Made by a program: the position numbers and the translations under genes
In this document: positions 1-6,487 of the stretch, piece after piece
Numbering within the stretch: the stretch's first letter is position 1
Layout of the letters: every line of letters starts with the position of its first letter
Source: Bacillota bacterium
GTDB taxonomy: Bacteria > Bacillota > Clostridia > Acetivibrionales > DSM-2933
Assembly (NCBI GenBank): GCA_023441845.1
Contig: JAEZNF010000178.1
Location: 1 to 8,696, forward strand
DNA: 8,696 nt
Reading direction: 5' to 3'
The notes under the pieces: generated by a model
Database searches by the model: none
What the model was told of the DNA's origin: nothing
Seen by the model: only the letters and a program-made list of their open reading frames with translations

Positions 1-521
1 GACTTGTACACATATATACGGGAAACGGAAAAGGTAAAACAACTGCCTCAATCGGGTTGGGTGTGAGAGCTTGCGGGTCAGGGCTGAAGGTTCTTATGGT
101 CCAGTTTTTAAAAAGCACCCCTACAAGTGAATTGAAATCTCTTATAAAGCTTGCCCCTGAATTCGAGTTATTAAGAACCGAAGAAATAAAGGGCTTTATT
201 TGGAACATGAATGAAGAAGAAAGGGCAGCAGCAGGAAAAGTCATACAGAAAACTTTTAAATATGCCGTAGAATCCGCTTTTAAATGCCGGTATGATATGC
301 TGATACTCGATGAAATAATGGCCTCAATTTCCAATGGCTTTCTCAGTGCCAAAGATGTTGTTGATTTCATTATAAGCAAACCTGAATCTCTTGAGGTAGT
401 AATGACCGGAAGGAATGCACCGGCAGAGCTTATAAATCTGGCAGATTATGTTTCGGAAATAAATGAAGCCAAGCATCCCTTCAATAAGGGAATAAACGCA
501 CGAAAAGGAATAGAATTTTAA
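1..521 (+). CDS. cobO: Cob(I)alamin adenosyltransferase, CobO/BtuR type (5'-truncated by window edge)
   Basis: The enzyme transfers the adenosyl group of ATP to the cobalt of reduced corrinoids, giving adenosylcobalamin or its precursors in the cytoplasm. The frame is open from position 3 and only about the first few residues lie outside the window, since the P-loop motif GNGKGKTT, which sits near the N-terminus in this family, is encoded at about 24-47. A Walker-B-like stretch LILDEI lies at about 300-317. The C-terminus carries the family pattern VVMTGRNAPAELINLADYVS, then a KHPFNKGINARKGIEF ending. The visible 172 residues are close to full family length. The TTG at 57 is inside the P-loop domain and is not the start. 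Any cobalamin riboswitch would be upstream of the window. It converges on the next gene and shares a terminator with it. Assignment to the CobO/CobA/BtuR family is firm; the symbol is by family. Confidence 0.93.
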   Translation, partial: LVHIYTGNGKGKTTASIGLGVRACGSGLKVLMVQFLKSTPTSELKSLIKLAPEFELLRTEEIKGFIWNMNEEERAAAGKVIQKTFKYAVESAFKCRYDMLILDEIMASISNGFLSAKDVVDFIISKPESLEVVMTGRNAPAELINLADYVSEINEAKHPFNKGINARKGIEF

Positions 522-523
522 AA

Positions 524-561
524 AGTACAGCAGCGATAGAAATATCTTCCGCTGCTGTATT
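524..561. terminator. Bidirectional intrinsic terminator between convergent genes
   Basis: A perfect 10-bp stem pairs TACAGCAGCG (526-535) with CGCTGCTGTA (550-559), extended by a G-T and an A-T pair to 524/561, around a 14-nt loop. It starts three bases after the cobO stop codon. Read on the minus strand it is followed by CTTTTTAAAATT, a good U-tract, so it is strongest for the double-sensor gene, whose stop is 25 bases away. On the plus strand the T-run is poorer (TTAGTTGTATTAAATTTTC) but it still serves cobO. Confidence 0.85.
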
Positions 562-586
562 AGTTGTATTAAATTTTCTTTTGTAT

Positions 587-1942
587 TTATGCTGACAATT
601 TCACATCAAAGTTACCTACATTTGATACCATCCTTCTTGACAGTACTAAAAACGTTATAATTGCCATTATAATTGCAAGCAAACCAATTTGCGTTATGGG
701 TCTTCTTAAATCAGAAATCTGATTACCGATAATTTTTTTGTCAATCCCTATAAACCACATACCAATAACTTTGCCGTTGCTATCCTTGAGTGGTGTATAT
801 TTTGTCACGCAGCGTTTATCTGCCTCAACAGTTTCTCCTATATATTCCTTGCCGTCTTTTAAAACAGTCTCTATAACTTCATTAGACGCCCCGGTTCCTA
901 TAGGTCTTGTCCCAGCCCTTTTTATATTTGTTGAAACCCTTTTACTGTTCATAAAAACAGTTGAAAGAAGTCCTGTATCGGAACCAATTCTATCTACTAT
1001 TTCGGAGTTATCATTTAAAGAAATTGTGCCTTTGAAAAGCTTGTTATCCTGAATTGACCAATCTCCCTTATATTTCTCATTAACTAGCATATACCCCAAT
1101 ACCGAACTTACATTCAGCCTATCCTTAATATCATTATCTATAAGCTTATTAACAACATTGCCGATCGTGAAACCCTGTATGGTCACCCAAATCACAACAA
1201 ATGTACCTATAAGGAATACTGACATTACCATAACCTTTTGTTGTGCTTTATTGCTGTCTGAATCAGATCCAAGGAATGAAACCTTAAGTGTATCTATATC
1301 TTTAAGATATTTTTTTGAATAAATCATTAATAGCAGACAGCCAAGTATACCACATATTGAGGAAATAACAATTATCGAAACACTCATTTGCAATATTTTA
1401 TTATCCTGACCGCCTATATAGCTTTTAGGTATACCGACAGACCATATTCCAATCGTTTTTCCCTCGCTGTCTTTTATAGGAACATATTTTACATTATATT
1501 TTCCGTCAAGTATATTTTCTGTTCCTTTGTAAACAACACCTTTTTTTAAAACACTTTCAGCCACCTCATCTGACGCCCTGAGTCCGACCGTTCTTCTCCC
1601 ATCTTTATCCTGTATGCTTGTCGCCACTCTTTCATCGCCAAGATATACGGTTGCAAACGAACCGGTCTTTTCATTAATCGCATCTACAACTTCAAAATTG
1701 TTGTTTAGCGAGGTTTCCCCTATAAACAGCTTACCGTCTTTCACATTCCAATCACCATCATATTTACTTTTGATGATATCCATCCCCAGGTTCGAAATAC
1801 AATCCAATTTTGCCGATTCGTTTTCCTCTACTAAATTATTAATGTTGCTATTTGTGACAATAAAAACCGTGACCGTAAACAGTGCAATGAGAAGGATAGA
1901 TACCCTCATCAGCTTACGTTTTAGCTTAACCTTCTTTCCCAT
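587..1942 (-). CDS. Membrane protein with two tandem Cache-like extracytoplasmic sensor modules and no output domain
   Basis: A 451-residue protein built as two copies of helix-sensor-helix. A basic N-terminus is followed by a membrane helix at about 13-32, an extracytoplasmic domain at about 33-180, a helix at 186-208, a short cytoplasmic linker, a helix at 237-258, a second domain at about 260-408 and a last helix at 418-436. Both domains share the pattern KY-x-GDW, KLF-x-G, a VVD/IVD-x-I segment, RV-x-T, Y-x-P-[IL]-KD-x-x-GK and IG-[IM]-W-x-[IV]-GI, typical of single-Cache sensor domains (sCache_3 group) of clostridial chemoreceptors. No HAMP, methyl-accepting, kinase, GGDEF or EAL region follows; it ends about 14 residues after the last helix. 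ATG at 1942 is chosen over TTG at 1948, because AGGGGGA lies 9 bases before the ATG but only 3 before the TTG. Ligand and function are unknown. It could be a receptor subunit, a ligand-presenting protein, or a chemoreceptor that lost its signalling half. Confidence 0.85.
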   Translation of the reverse strand: MGKKVKLKRKLMRVSILLIALFTVTVFIVTNSNINNLVEENESAKLDCISNLGMDIIKSKYDGDWNVKDGKLFIGETSLNNNFEVVDAINEKTGSFATVYLGDERVATSIQDKDGRRTVGLRASDEVAESVLKKGVVYKGTENILDGKYNVKYVPIKDSEGKTIGIWSVGIPKSYIGGQDNKILQMSVSIIVISSICGILGCLLLMIYSKKYLKDIDTLKVSFLGSDSDSNKAQQKVMVMSVFLIGTFVVIWVTIQGFTIGNVVNKLIDNDIKDRLNVSSVLGYMLVNEKYKGDWSIQDNKLFKGTISLNDNSEIVDRIGSDTGLLSTVFMNSKRVSTNIKRAGTRPIGTGASNEVIETVLKDGKEYIGETVEADKRCVTKYTPLKDSNGKVIGMWFIGIDKKIIGNQISDLRRPITQIGLLAIIMAIITFLVLSRRMVSNVGNFDVKLSA

Positions 1943-1950
1943 GTTCAAAT

Positions 1951-1957
1951 TCCCCCT
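1951..1957 (-). promoter_or_regulatory. Ribosome binding site that decides the double-sensor start
   Basis: On the minus strand the sequence AGGGGGA lies 9 bases before ATG (1942-1940) but only 3 bases before the in-frame TTG (1948-1946). The ATG is therefore the better start and the protein is two residues shorter than the longest frame. Confidence 0.7.
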
Positions 1958-2016
1958 AAAATATTTTTGTATTTAAAATATAAAACAATTCAAGGCTATT
2001 AAATTACAAAACTAAC

Positions 2017-2022
2017 ATTATA
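2017..2022 (-). promoter_or_regulatory. Candidate -10 element for the double-sensor gene
   Basis: The minus strand reads TATAAT here, about 75 bases before the chosen ATG. The best -35-like hexamer, TTGCAA, is 20 bases upstream of it, longer than the usual spacing, and the hexamer at 17 bases (AAATTA) is poor. This may be a weak or activator-dependent promoter. Chance occurrence is possible in such AT-rich DNA. Confidence 0.4.
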
Positions 2023-2054
2023 CTATGTTATAGTTTATAATTTTGCAATATGAT

Positions 2055-2090
2055 TGTAAAATTTTAATAAAAATTTTATAGAATTTTACA
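2055..2090. repeat. AT-rich dyad upstream of the double-sensor gene
   Basis: TGTAAAATT (2055-2063) and AATTTTACA (2082-2090) are perfect inverted repeats separated by 18 bases. A competing perfect 9-bp hairpin pairs 2057-2065 with 2070-2078 around a 4-base loop AATA. The dyad lies upstream of the minus-strand -10 candidate, where an activator site or UP-like element could sit. Low sequence complexity makes chance a real alternative. Confidence 0.4.
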
Positions 2091-2125
2091 GAATCATTAG
2101 AGTTTCAAGTTCATATGTCGAATAA

Positions 2126-2344
2126 AATGGTTTTCATGAAGAAACAAATAAAAGAATTGAAGAAGCAAAAACAGAATGGACACCGTATATTGATATTCTT
2201 TTAGAATAGAATGGGGAATAAAATATTGGAGTATTTAATAAAAACATGGGGGCCATCATTTTATATGAAACCCCCTGGTTTTTGCCGGATCTCTCTACGG
2301 CATATGGTAACTATATGTTTCGAGAAAACATTTCACATTACTAA
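2126..2344 (+). pseudogene. Possible decayed gene remnant, unidentified
   Basis: One plus-strand frame has a protein-like composition but stops at 2207 (TAG) and 2219 (TAA). The first segment includes IEEAKTEWTPYIDILLE (about 2156-2206). The second runs 40 codons from 2222 to 2341 and includes ETPWFLPDLSTAYGNYMFRE before a TAA at 2342. No start codon with a ribosome binding site precedes it. I do not recognise the family. It could equally be chance, because the open stretches are short and a likely terminator hairpin for the other strand lies inside it. Confidence 0.2.
2248..2275 (-). terminator. Probable terminator of the glycosyltransferase gene
   Basis: GGGGG (2248-2252) pairs with CCCCC (2271-2275), with an inner TCAT/ATGA stem making a longer interrupted hairpin. 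On the minus strand it is followed by ATGTTTTTATTAAAT, a reasonable U-rich tail. It lies about 110 bases after the glycosyltransferase stop codon. On the plus strand it is followed by TGGTTTTTG, so it could act both ways. Confidence 0.5.
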
Positions 2345-2384
2345 TTCTATTTTTTTGCTAAATCATATACCTTGATCCACCTGT

Positions 2385-3890
2385 TTAATTCTCAGGTTCA
2401 ACCCTGTTTAGCGACAATGCATACCATGAATAAGGCAAACTAAAACGTTCTATATCACTCATGGATTTAAGACTTACTGACACATTCATTATACCGCTAA
2501 ACCTCGAATCCATATTCTCTACCAGCCAAATACGTTTCTTACCCTTTATAAAGGAATCTACATCATATCCGTTTGAGCCTGACGGACCGAATGCATCATA
2601 ACCGCTGAATCCCATGAATCCCGGTTCGTAATATAAATAGCTTTTTTGTTCCGGAAAATAATAGCAAAATGTCCCAAAAGTATGCTCGTCGGTATGAACA
2701 AAGATATCATCAGGCTTCATATTGTCTTTCATATACTCAACTACCTCTTTCATAGGACCGTTAAGGCGTTCTGTCTTTATAAATATTATTTGCGGTATGG
2801 ACAGTCCAAGGATTATAACGCAAATAGCAATTATAAGCGGCTTTTTCTTTAAAAGCGAAATACCGTATGCCATAGAAAGAAGCAGCAGTCCAATAACAGG
2901 CATACAATACCGTTCTACGAATACCGGCCTTACTATGTAAGATGCTGTTATTCCGCCCAGTAAAGTCAATATATATACCAAAAATGCCAGAAGGGCAGCT
3001 TTACCATCTGCAAAGCGTTTTACACCTGCACGTACAATTCCGAAAATGACCAGAATAAACATTATGCCGGAAGCAATAACCGCAAGATATGTCATATATA
3101 AATGAGGCATACTGGCAAATTTGTTTTGGAACGGATAAACAATTGCAGAGATAATTGTCATTACGTTGACAGATGGTATCCAAAAATTCTTTTTTACTCT
3201 TGAAGCCTGATCTATCAGTACAATAACCCATGGTAAATAACATAGTACCAAAATACCTGCTGTCAAAAAGAATTTCTTAAGCTCGCTTCTTTTCTTAATA
3301 ACCAGAAATGCGAATATAATTACATTCAAAATAGCTACGGCAAGTAGAGCGTAGTAATGCGTATATGCTGATAGGACGGTAAGAAGCCCAAATCTAAACC
3401 AGTCGGATTTATTGCCCTGCGTTACTGCGAGATGCGCGTAAAGAACACATCCTGTTACAAGAAATGCCGCCCATGTATACATCCTGGTTTCCTGCCCCAT
3501 AGACAGGCTGATGGGAACAGCAAGCACAATAAACGTGAAAATCAACCCGGTTGTTTTGCTGAAAACCCTTTTTACAGGACCTGCCCCTAAAGCTGCCAGA
3601 GCCACAGCTCCAAGAGCCGAAAATAGCCTCAGCACGAATTCAGAATTGCCAAATACAGAGCAAAAAAGCTTTAGTACAATAAAGTATAGCGGCGGATGGC
3701 TGTCTTTTGCAAGAATATTTATTATGTCAGGTACAGAATGGTTTATTAAGACCGCTGAATAAGATTCATCAAACCAAAGACTTTCATGCGAATTTCCCAT
3801 CGCAAGGTTAATAAAGCCCCCAATTAGCAGAACACTCCAACAAATACCAAACTTTAAATCCGGTTTACTTAATTTTAATTTTGTCCACAT
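2385..3890 (-). CDS. Polytopic membrane glycosyltransferase, GT39/ArnT-like (PMT_2 superfamily)
   Basis: A 501-residue integral membrane protein with about a dozen hydrophobic segments. The first helix (about 14-31) is followed by the family's first-loop motif LWFDESYS with the acidic pair D41-E42, then DSHPPLY (63-69) and SEFVLRLFSAL (83-93). A second loop has QETRMYTW (133-140), the Q-E-x-R-x-Y pattern of this superfamily. Such enzymes move a sugar from a polyprenyl-phosphate carrier to protein, lipid A-like or wall-polymer acceptors on the outer membrane face. The last 120 or so residues are polar, with KEVVEYMKDNMKPDDIFVHT, and should form an extracytoplasmic domain. The start ATG at 3890 follows a run of six G at 5 bases. 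It stands alone, with no carrier-lipid synthase or other wall-glycan gene beside it, so donor and acceptor cannot be read from the window. The superfamily is confident; the specific activity is not. Confidence 0.85.
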   Translation of the reverse strand: MWTKLKLSKPDLKFGICWSVLLIGGFINLAMGNSHESLWFDESYSAVLINHSVPDIINILAKDSHPPLYFIVLKLFCSVFGNSEFVLRLFSALGAVALAALGAGPVKRVFSKTTGLIFTFIVLAVPISLSMGQETRMYTWAAFLVTGCVLYAHLAVTQGNKSDWFRFGLLTVLSAYTHYYALLAVAILNVIIFAFLVIKKRSELKKFFLTAGILVLCYLPWVIVLIDQASRVKKNFWIPSVNVMTIISAIVYPFQNKFASMPHLYMTYLAVIASGIMFILVIFGIVRAGVKRFADGKAALLAFLVYILTLLGGITASYIVRPVFVERYCMPVIGLLLLSMAYGISLLKKKPLIIAICVIILGLSIPQIIFIKTERLNGPMKEVVEYMKDNMKPDDIFVHTDEHTFGTFCYYFPEQKSYLYYEPGFMGFSGYDAFGPSGSNGYDVDSFIKGKKRIWLVENMDSRFSGIMNVSVSLKSMSDIERFSLPYSWYALSLNRVEPEN

Positions 3891-3923
3891 ATAATCCCCC
3901 CATTCTTTTTGTATATCATTTGC

Positions 3924-3929
3924 ATTATA
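3924..3929 (-). promoter_or_regulatory. Candidate -10 element for the glycosyltransferase gene
   Basis: The minus strand reads TATAAT 33 bases before the ATG, giving a short leader of about 25 bases. The expected -35 region (GATAAT or TGATAA at 17-18 bases) matches the consensus poorly, so the promoter may be weak, activated, or read by another sigma factor. Confidence 0.4.
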
Positions 3930-3992
3930 GACTAAATCGTGTTTTCATTATCACTTATTCCTGCTATTAAAAACAGTAGGTTTTCTTCGGAA

Positions 3993-4017
3993 ATTAAGTG
4001 GCTTTTTTTCACTTGAT
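3993..4017. repeat. Inverted repeat in the divergent intergenic region
   Basis: ATTAAGTG (3993-4000) and CACTTGAT (4010-4017) form an 8-bp dyad with one G-T wobble around the 9-base spacer GCTTTTTTT. It lies about 65 bases behind the glycosyltransferase -10 candidate, a position where a regulator could bind. The match is short, so this is only a candidate site. Confidence 0.35.
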
Positions 4018-4103
4018 GTGTAAATATACGGCTTTTTTGTTAATATACAAATATATATAGCCCGGGATTTTTTCCATGCAAAAAAAATAATTCTCAAATC
4101 CTA

Positions 4104-4132
4104 TTTAAATATAGCAATAAAAGTAGTATACT
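4104..4132 (+). promoter_or_regulatory. Candidate sigma-A-type promoter for the histidine kinase
   Basis: TTTAAA (4104-4109, four of six matches to TTGACA) is followed after exactly 17 bases by TATACT (4127-4132). The -10 element lies in a perfect 10-bp palindrome TAGTATACTA (4124-4133). Transcription would start near 4140, leaving an unusually long leader of about 250 bases before the kinase start. Confidence 0.45.
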
Positions 4133-4227
4133 ATTTATATTGTTATGATAAATGAACATAGTCTTTCTTATTTAATATAAATTCAATAATCATCATAATT
4201 ATTTTGTCCAAAAGCATAAATTAGTCG

Positions 4228-4422
4228 TTGAAAGAATTACTTGTCCAAAGCCAGTTTAATATTATCAAAGAGAATTTTTTATTCTTTCCCAACGGTAGAG
4301 ACTACGGCCTGTCAATTATATTTTGCAGGACTTTGCTTACTGATTTTCTTATAGACGCTAATAATAATTCTTACCCAAAGGTGATCTTATATGCATATGA
4401 TAAAAAAAACCGGGGTCATTAA
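4228..4422 (+). CDS. Doubtful short ORF (64 aa) overlapping the kinase start
   Basis: A 64-residue frame runs from TTG at 4228 to TAA at 4420-4422, overlapping the first 32 bases of the histidine kinase in another frame. It reads rather like protein, with GRDYGLSIIFCRTLLTDFLI followed by DANNNSYPKVILYAYDKKNR. The only near-upstream start is this TTG, no ribosome binding site precedes it, and an in-frame TAG lies two codons before it. It could be the 3' remnant of a lost gene, a leader peptide whose translation is coupled to the kinase, or chance. I do not recognise a family. Confidence 0.25.
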   Translation: MKELLVQSQFNIIKENFLFFPNGRDYGLSIIFCRTLLTDFLIDANNNSYPKVILYAYDKKNRGH

Positions 4423-6418
4423 ATTACATACTGCAATTATTGATCTTTTTTATAACCATACGCGGCTATGCCTTGTAATAATCTATAATTCGCTTATTCT
4501 TGTAGTACCTATAGTATTGTATATTCTAAATCCTATTATTTTAAACTACCCCCCTGATTTTTTAGAAGCGAGCAAGGAACTGAATGTATCGTATGTCGCC
4601 AAAATCCTTATCGGCGTATTATTTGTAATGTTTACCGGAAGCTTTTTATTGTTTATAGCATTAAAAGACATAAGTTCGTGGAGAAAAGCCAGTATTTCCG
4701 GCGATCACAAAAAAATCCTTGAAATACGGCGTAAGTGTTTGAAACTGCCCTATATGATATATATTTTTCAGACCCTTTTTATAACCTTCTGTATGGCAGT
4801 TGTATTATTTACATTTTCCTTGATAAATTTGAGCTTTATCTATATAAGGATATTAATTCTGCTATTTTCACTGATTTCTTTTTCAGGCCTTGCCACTTTT
4901 ATATCTGTAAATAAAATATTCAAGCTAATACTCTTTGAAACATACGACAGGCATGAACAAGACGGTTTCAGGCTCGGACTCCGAAGTAAAATATACTTCC
5001 AGCTTGTCCCCATATTTATTGTTGCCCTGTTATTTGTATCAATGCTTGGATATTCCAGAATAGTTGCAGAAAAGGGAGACCTGTGCTATGAGTTATATAA
5101 GAGCACCCTGGATAACAAATTCGATAACATCAAGGATACCGATAGTTTGGATCAGGTTAAAGGCATATTGCGTTCCATTAAGCTTCAGGGAAATGATGAC
5201 TGTACTTTTATAATTGCTCCCGACGGCAGTATTATCACATCAGACAGTTCCAACCTCAGTACCATATACAGGTATTATATCAATAAATTAAAGCCTTCTT
5301 ACAGTGGAAGAGTCTACGATATGACCTGCGAGATACAGGGTGTTATAAAAAAAATCAGCATTAATAATGAAAATTGGGTAGTAGGAATAAAATTTGAGGT
5401 TGCATCTCAAAAGGCAATATCAATTTTTATAATCGGCTTTATCGTTCTACTGATTCTCAACATTCTGGTTCTTTTCTATATTTCAAAATCACTTGTTGAT
5501 GATATTTCAAACGTAGCTAAAAGCCTTACTGAAATAGCCGAAGGGAAGCAGGTAGATCTTTACAAAAAAATCCCTGTAACTTCAAACGATGAAATTGCGG
5601 ACTTGATTGTTGCGTTTCACAAGATACAGGATCTCGAAAAGTCTAACATCAATTCACTCAAGGAAAAACAGGAAATCATAATGGAAAAGGAAAGACTGGC
5701 AGCATTGGGTCATATGATAGGAGGAATTACTCATAACCTGAATTCGCCCATTATGTCCATATCGGTTATAACAGGAATATTAAAGGATCTGGTTAAAGAA
5801 TATACCGAATCCATAGGCGATAAAAATGTTACAGAAGAAGACCATAAGGAAATAGCTAAGGAAATGATGTCCCACCTGGAGAAACTCGGTCCCCAATGTG
5901 CATTTATGTCAAATATTATTAATACCATGAAATTGCAAGCAGTAAAACTGAATGAATCAACAAATGACAGTTTCAATCTGGATGAACTTGTTAAAATAAT
6001 AAATCTCCTGGTACACTATAAACAAAAAATTCACAACTGCATAGTTAATATTAGTATTCAAATAGACGATAATCCTAAAATACTTGGCGAGGTCAATAAT
6101 ATAGCCCAGGTTATAGATAATCTTATCTTAAACGCCATGGAATCCTATGGCGAAAACAGCGGAAGAGTTGATGTAACGGTTTTGAAGGAAGACAGAAACA
6201 TCAAGCTGGAAGTAAAAGATTACGGTAACGGAATATCTGATGATATAAGAGACAAAATATTCAAACAGATGGTCACTACCAAGGGTAAACACGGAACAGG
6301 AGTTGGGTTATACATGTCATATTCTACAGTAAAAGGCAGATTCGGAGGAGATATGTGGTTTGAATCCCAGGAAGGCAAGGGGACCATATTCTACATCACA
6401 ATACCATTTATAGAATAA
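4391..6418 (+). CDS. Membrane sensor histidine kinase with HAMP domain (orphan)
   Basis: A 675-residue kinase that should autophosphorylate on histidine and pass the phosphate to a response regulator. Four hydrophobic segments (about 26-47, 70-92, 120-145, 150-173) form an N-terminal membrane unit. Two more (about 203-220 and 342-364) flank an extracytoplasmic domain of about 120 residues. A HAMP region follows (about 365-418), then a coiled linker. The H-box is GHMIGGITHNLNSP with H448 as likely phosphoacceptor. The ATPase part has the N-box around DNLILNAMES (N577, N581), G1 motif DYGNG (610-614), F-box IFKQMVTTK (623-631) and G2 motif GTGVGL (635-640), so it looks active. The acidic, charged segment after the first DHp helix (about 470-500) makes the H-to-N-box distance, about 129 residues, longer than in compact HisKA kinases. 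The ATG at 4391 has AAAGGTGA six bases upstream. No response regulator is adjacent, so partner and stimulus are unknown. Confidence 0.92.
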   Translation: MHMIKKTGVIKLHTAIIDLFYNHTRLCLVIIYNSLILVVPIVLYILNPIILNYPPDFLEASKELNVSYVAKILIGVLFVMFTGSFLLFIALKDISSWRKASISGDHKKILEIRRKCLKLPYMIYIFQTLFITFCMAVVLFTFSLINLSFIYIRILILLFSLISFSGLATFISVNKIFKLILFETYDRHEQDGFRLGLRSKIYFQLVPIFIVALLFVSMLGYSRIVAEKGDLCYELYKSTLDNKFDNIKDTDSLDQVKGILRSIKLQGNDDCTFIIAPDGSIITSDSSNLSTIYRYYINKLKPSYSGRVYDMTCEIQGVIKKISINNENWVVGIKFEVASQKAISIFIIGFIVLLILNILVLFYISKSLVDDISNVAKSLTEIAEGKQVDLYKKIPVTSNDEIADLIVAFHKIQDLEKSNINSLKEKQEIIMEKERLAALGHMIGGITHNLNSPIMSISVITGILKDLVKEYTESIGDKNVTEEDHKEIAKEMMSHLEKLGPQCAFMSNIINTMKLQAVKLNESTNDSFNLDELVKIINLLVHYKQKIHNCIVNISIQIDDNPKILGEVNNIAQVIDNLILNAMESYGENSGRVDVTVLKEDRNIKLEVKDYGNGISDDIRDKIFKQMVTTKGKHGTGVGLYMSYSTVKGRFGGDMWFESQEGKGTIFYITIPFIE

Positions 6419-6419
6419 A

Positions 6420-6448
6420 TTGCACATTCAGTTTTCTAACAGTATAAT
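6420..6448 (+). promoter_or_regulatory. Promoter candidate for the acetyltransferase gene
   Basis: TTGCAC (6420-6425), starting two bases after the kinase stop codon, is followed after exactly 17 bases by a perfect TATAAT (6443-6448). Transcription would start about 30 bases before the acetyltransferase ATG. No terminator lies between the kinase and this promoter, so read-through from the kinase is also possible. Confidence 0.6.
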
Positions 6449-6487
6449 ATACTTATAATAATTCTATATTACGGAGGCAGATGGGCT

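Larger units (their letters stand above)
1943..2384. other. Intergenic region between two minus-strand genes
   Basis: No intact gene is seen in these 442 bases. The right-hand part of the double-sensor leader is very AT-rich and carries its likely promoter and a 36-base dyad. From about 2126 to 2341 one plus-strand frame reads like protein but is broken by two stop codons. A G5/C5 hairpin at 2248-2275 probably ends the glycosyltransferase transcript. Confidence 0.6.
3891..4390. other. Divergent regulatory region between glycosyltransferase and histidine kinase genes
   Basis: This 500-base region separates two divergently read genes. It holds a minus-strand -10 element near the glycosyltransferase, a plus-strand promoter candidate at 4104-4132, and several dyads: CCTGCT/AGTAGG at 3960-3980 followed by TTTTC, ATTAAGTG/CACTTGAT at 3993-4017, and a T6/A6 hairpin at 4067-4088. 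TTGTCCAAA is repeated at 4204-4212 and 4241-4249, followed by AG or G. A short plus-strand reading frame begins at 4228 and overlaps the kinase start. Confidence 0.6.

Noticed and set aside
57..59. TTG as the start of the cobalamin adenosyltransferase
   Set aside because: The frame is open upstream to the window edge and encodes the essential P-loop GNGKGKTT before this codon, so the gene is truncated by the window rather than starting here.
738..1052. Plus-strand frame of 104 codons opposite the double-sensor gene (and another at 1614-1976)
   Set aside because: Both are antisense to a well-supported gene with recognisable domain repeats, and neither has a ribosome binding site or recognisable motif.
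3001..3243. Minus-strand frame of 80 codons inside the glycosyltransferase gene
   Set aside because: It is a shifted-frame shadow of a conserved membrane protein; its cysteine-rich composition comes from the offset reading of hydrophobic codons.
4067..4088. T6/A6 hairpin around CCATGC as a terminator
   Set aside because: The stem is A-T only, and no transcript is expected to end here from either flanking gene; it was kept only as part of the dyad cluster.
5731..5976. Minus-strand frame of 81 codons opposite the kinase DHp region
   Set aside because: It lies antisense to the conserved H-box region and has no start signals or recognisable motifs.
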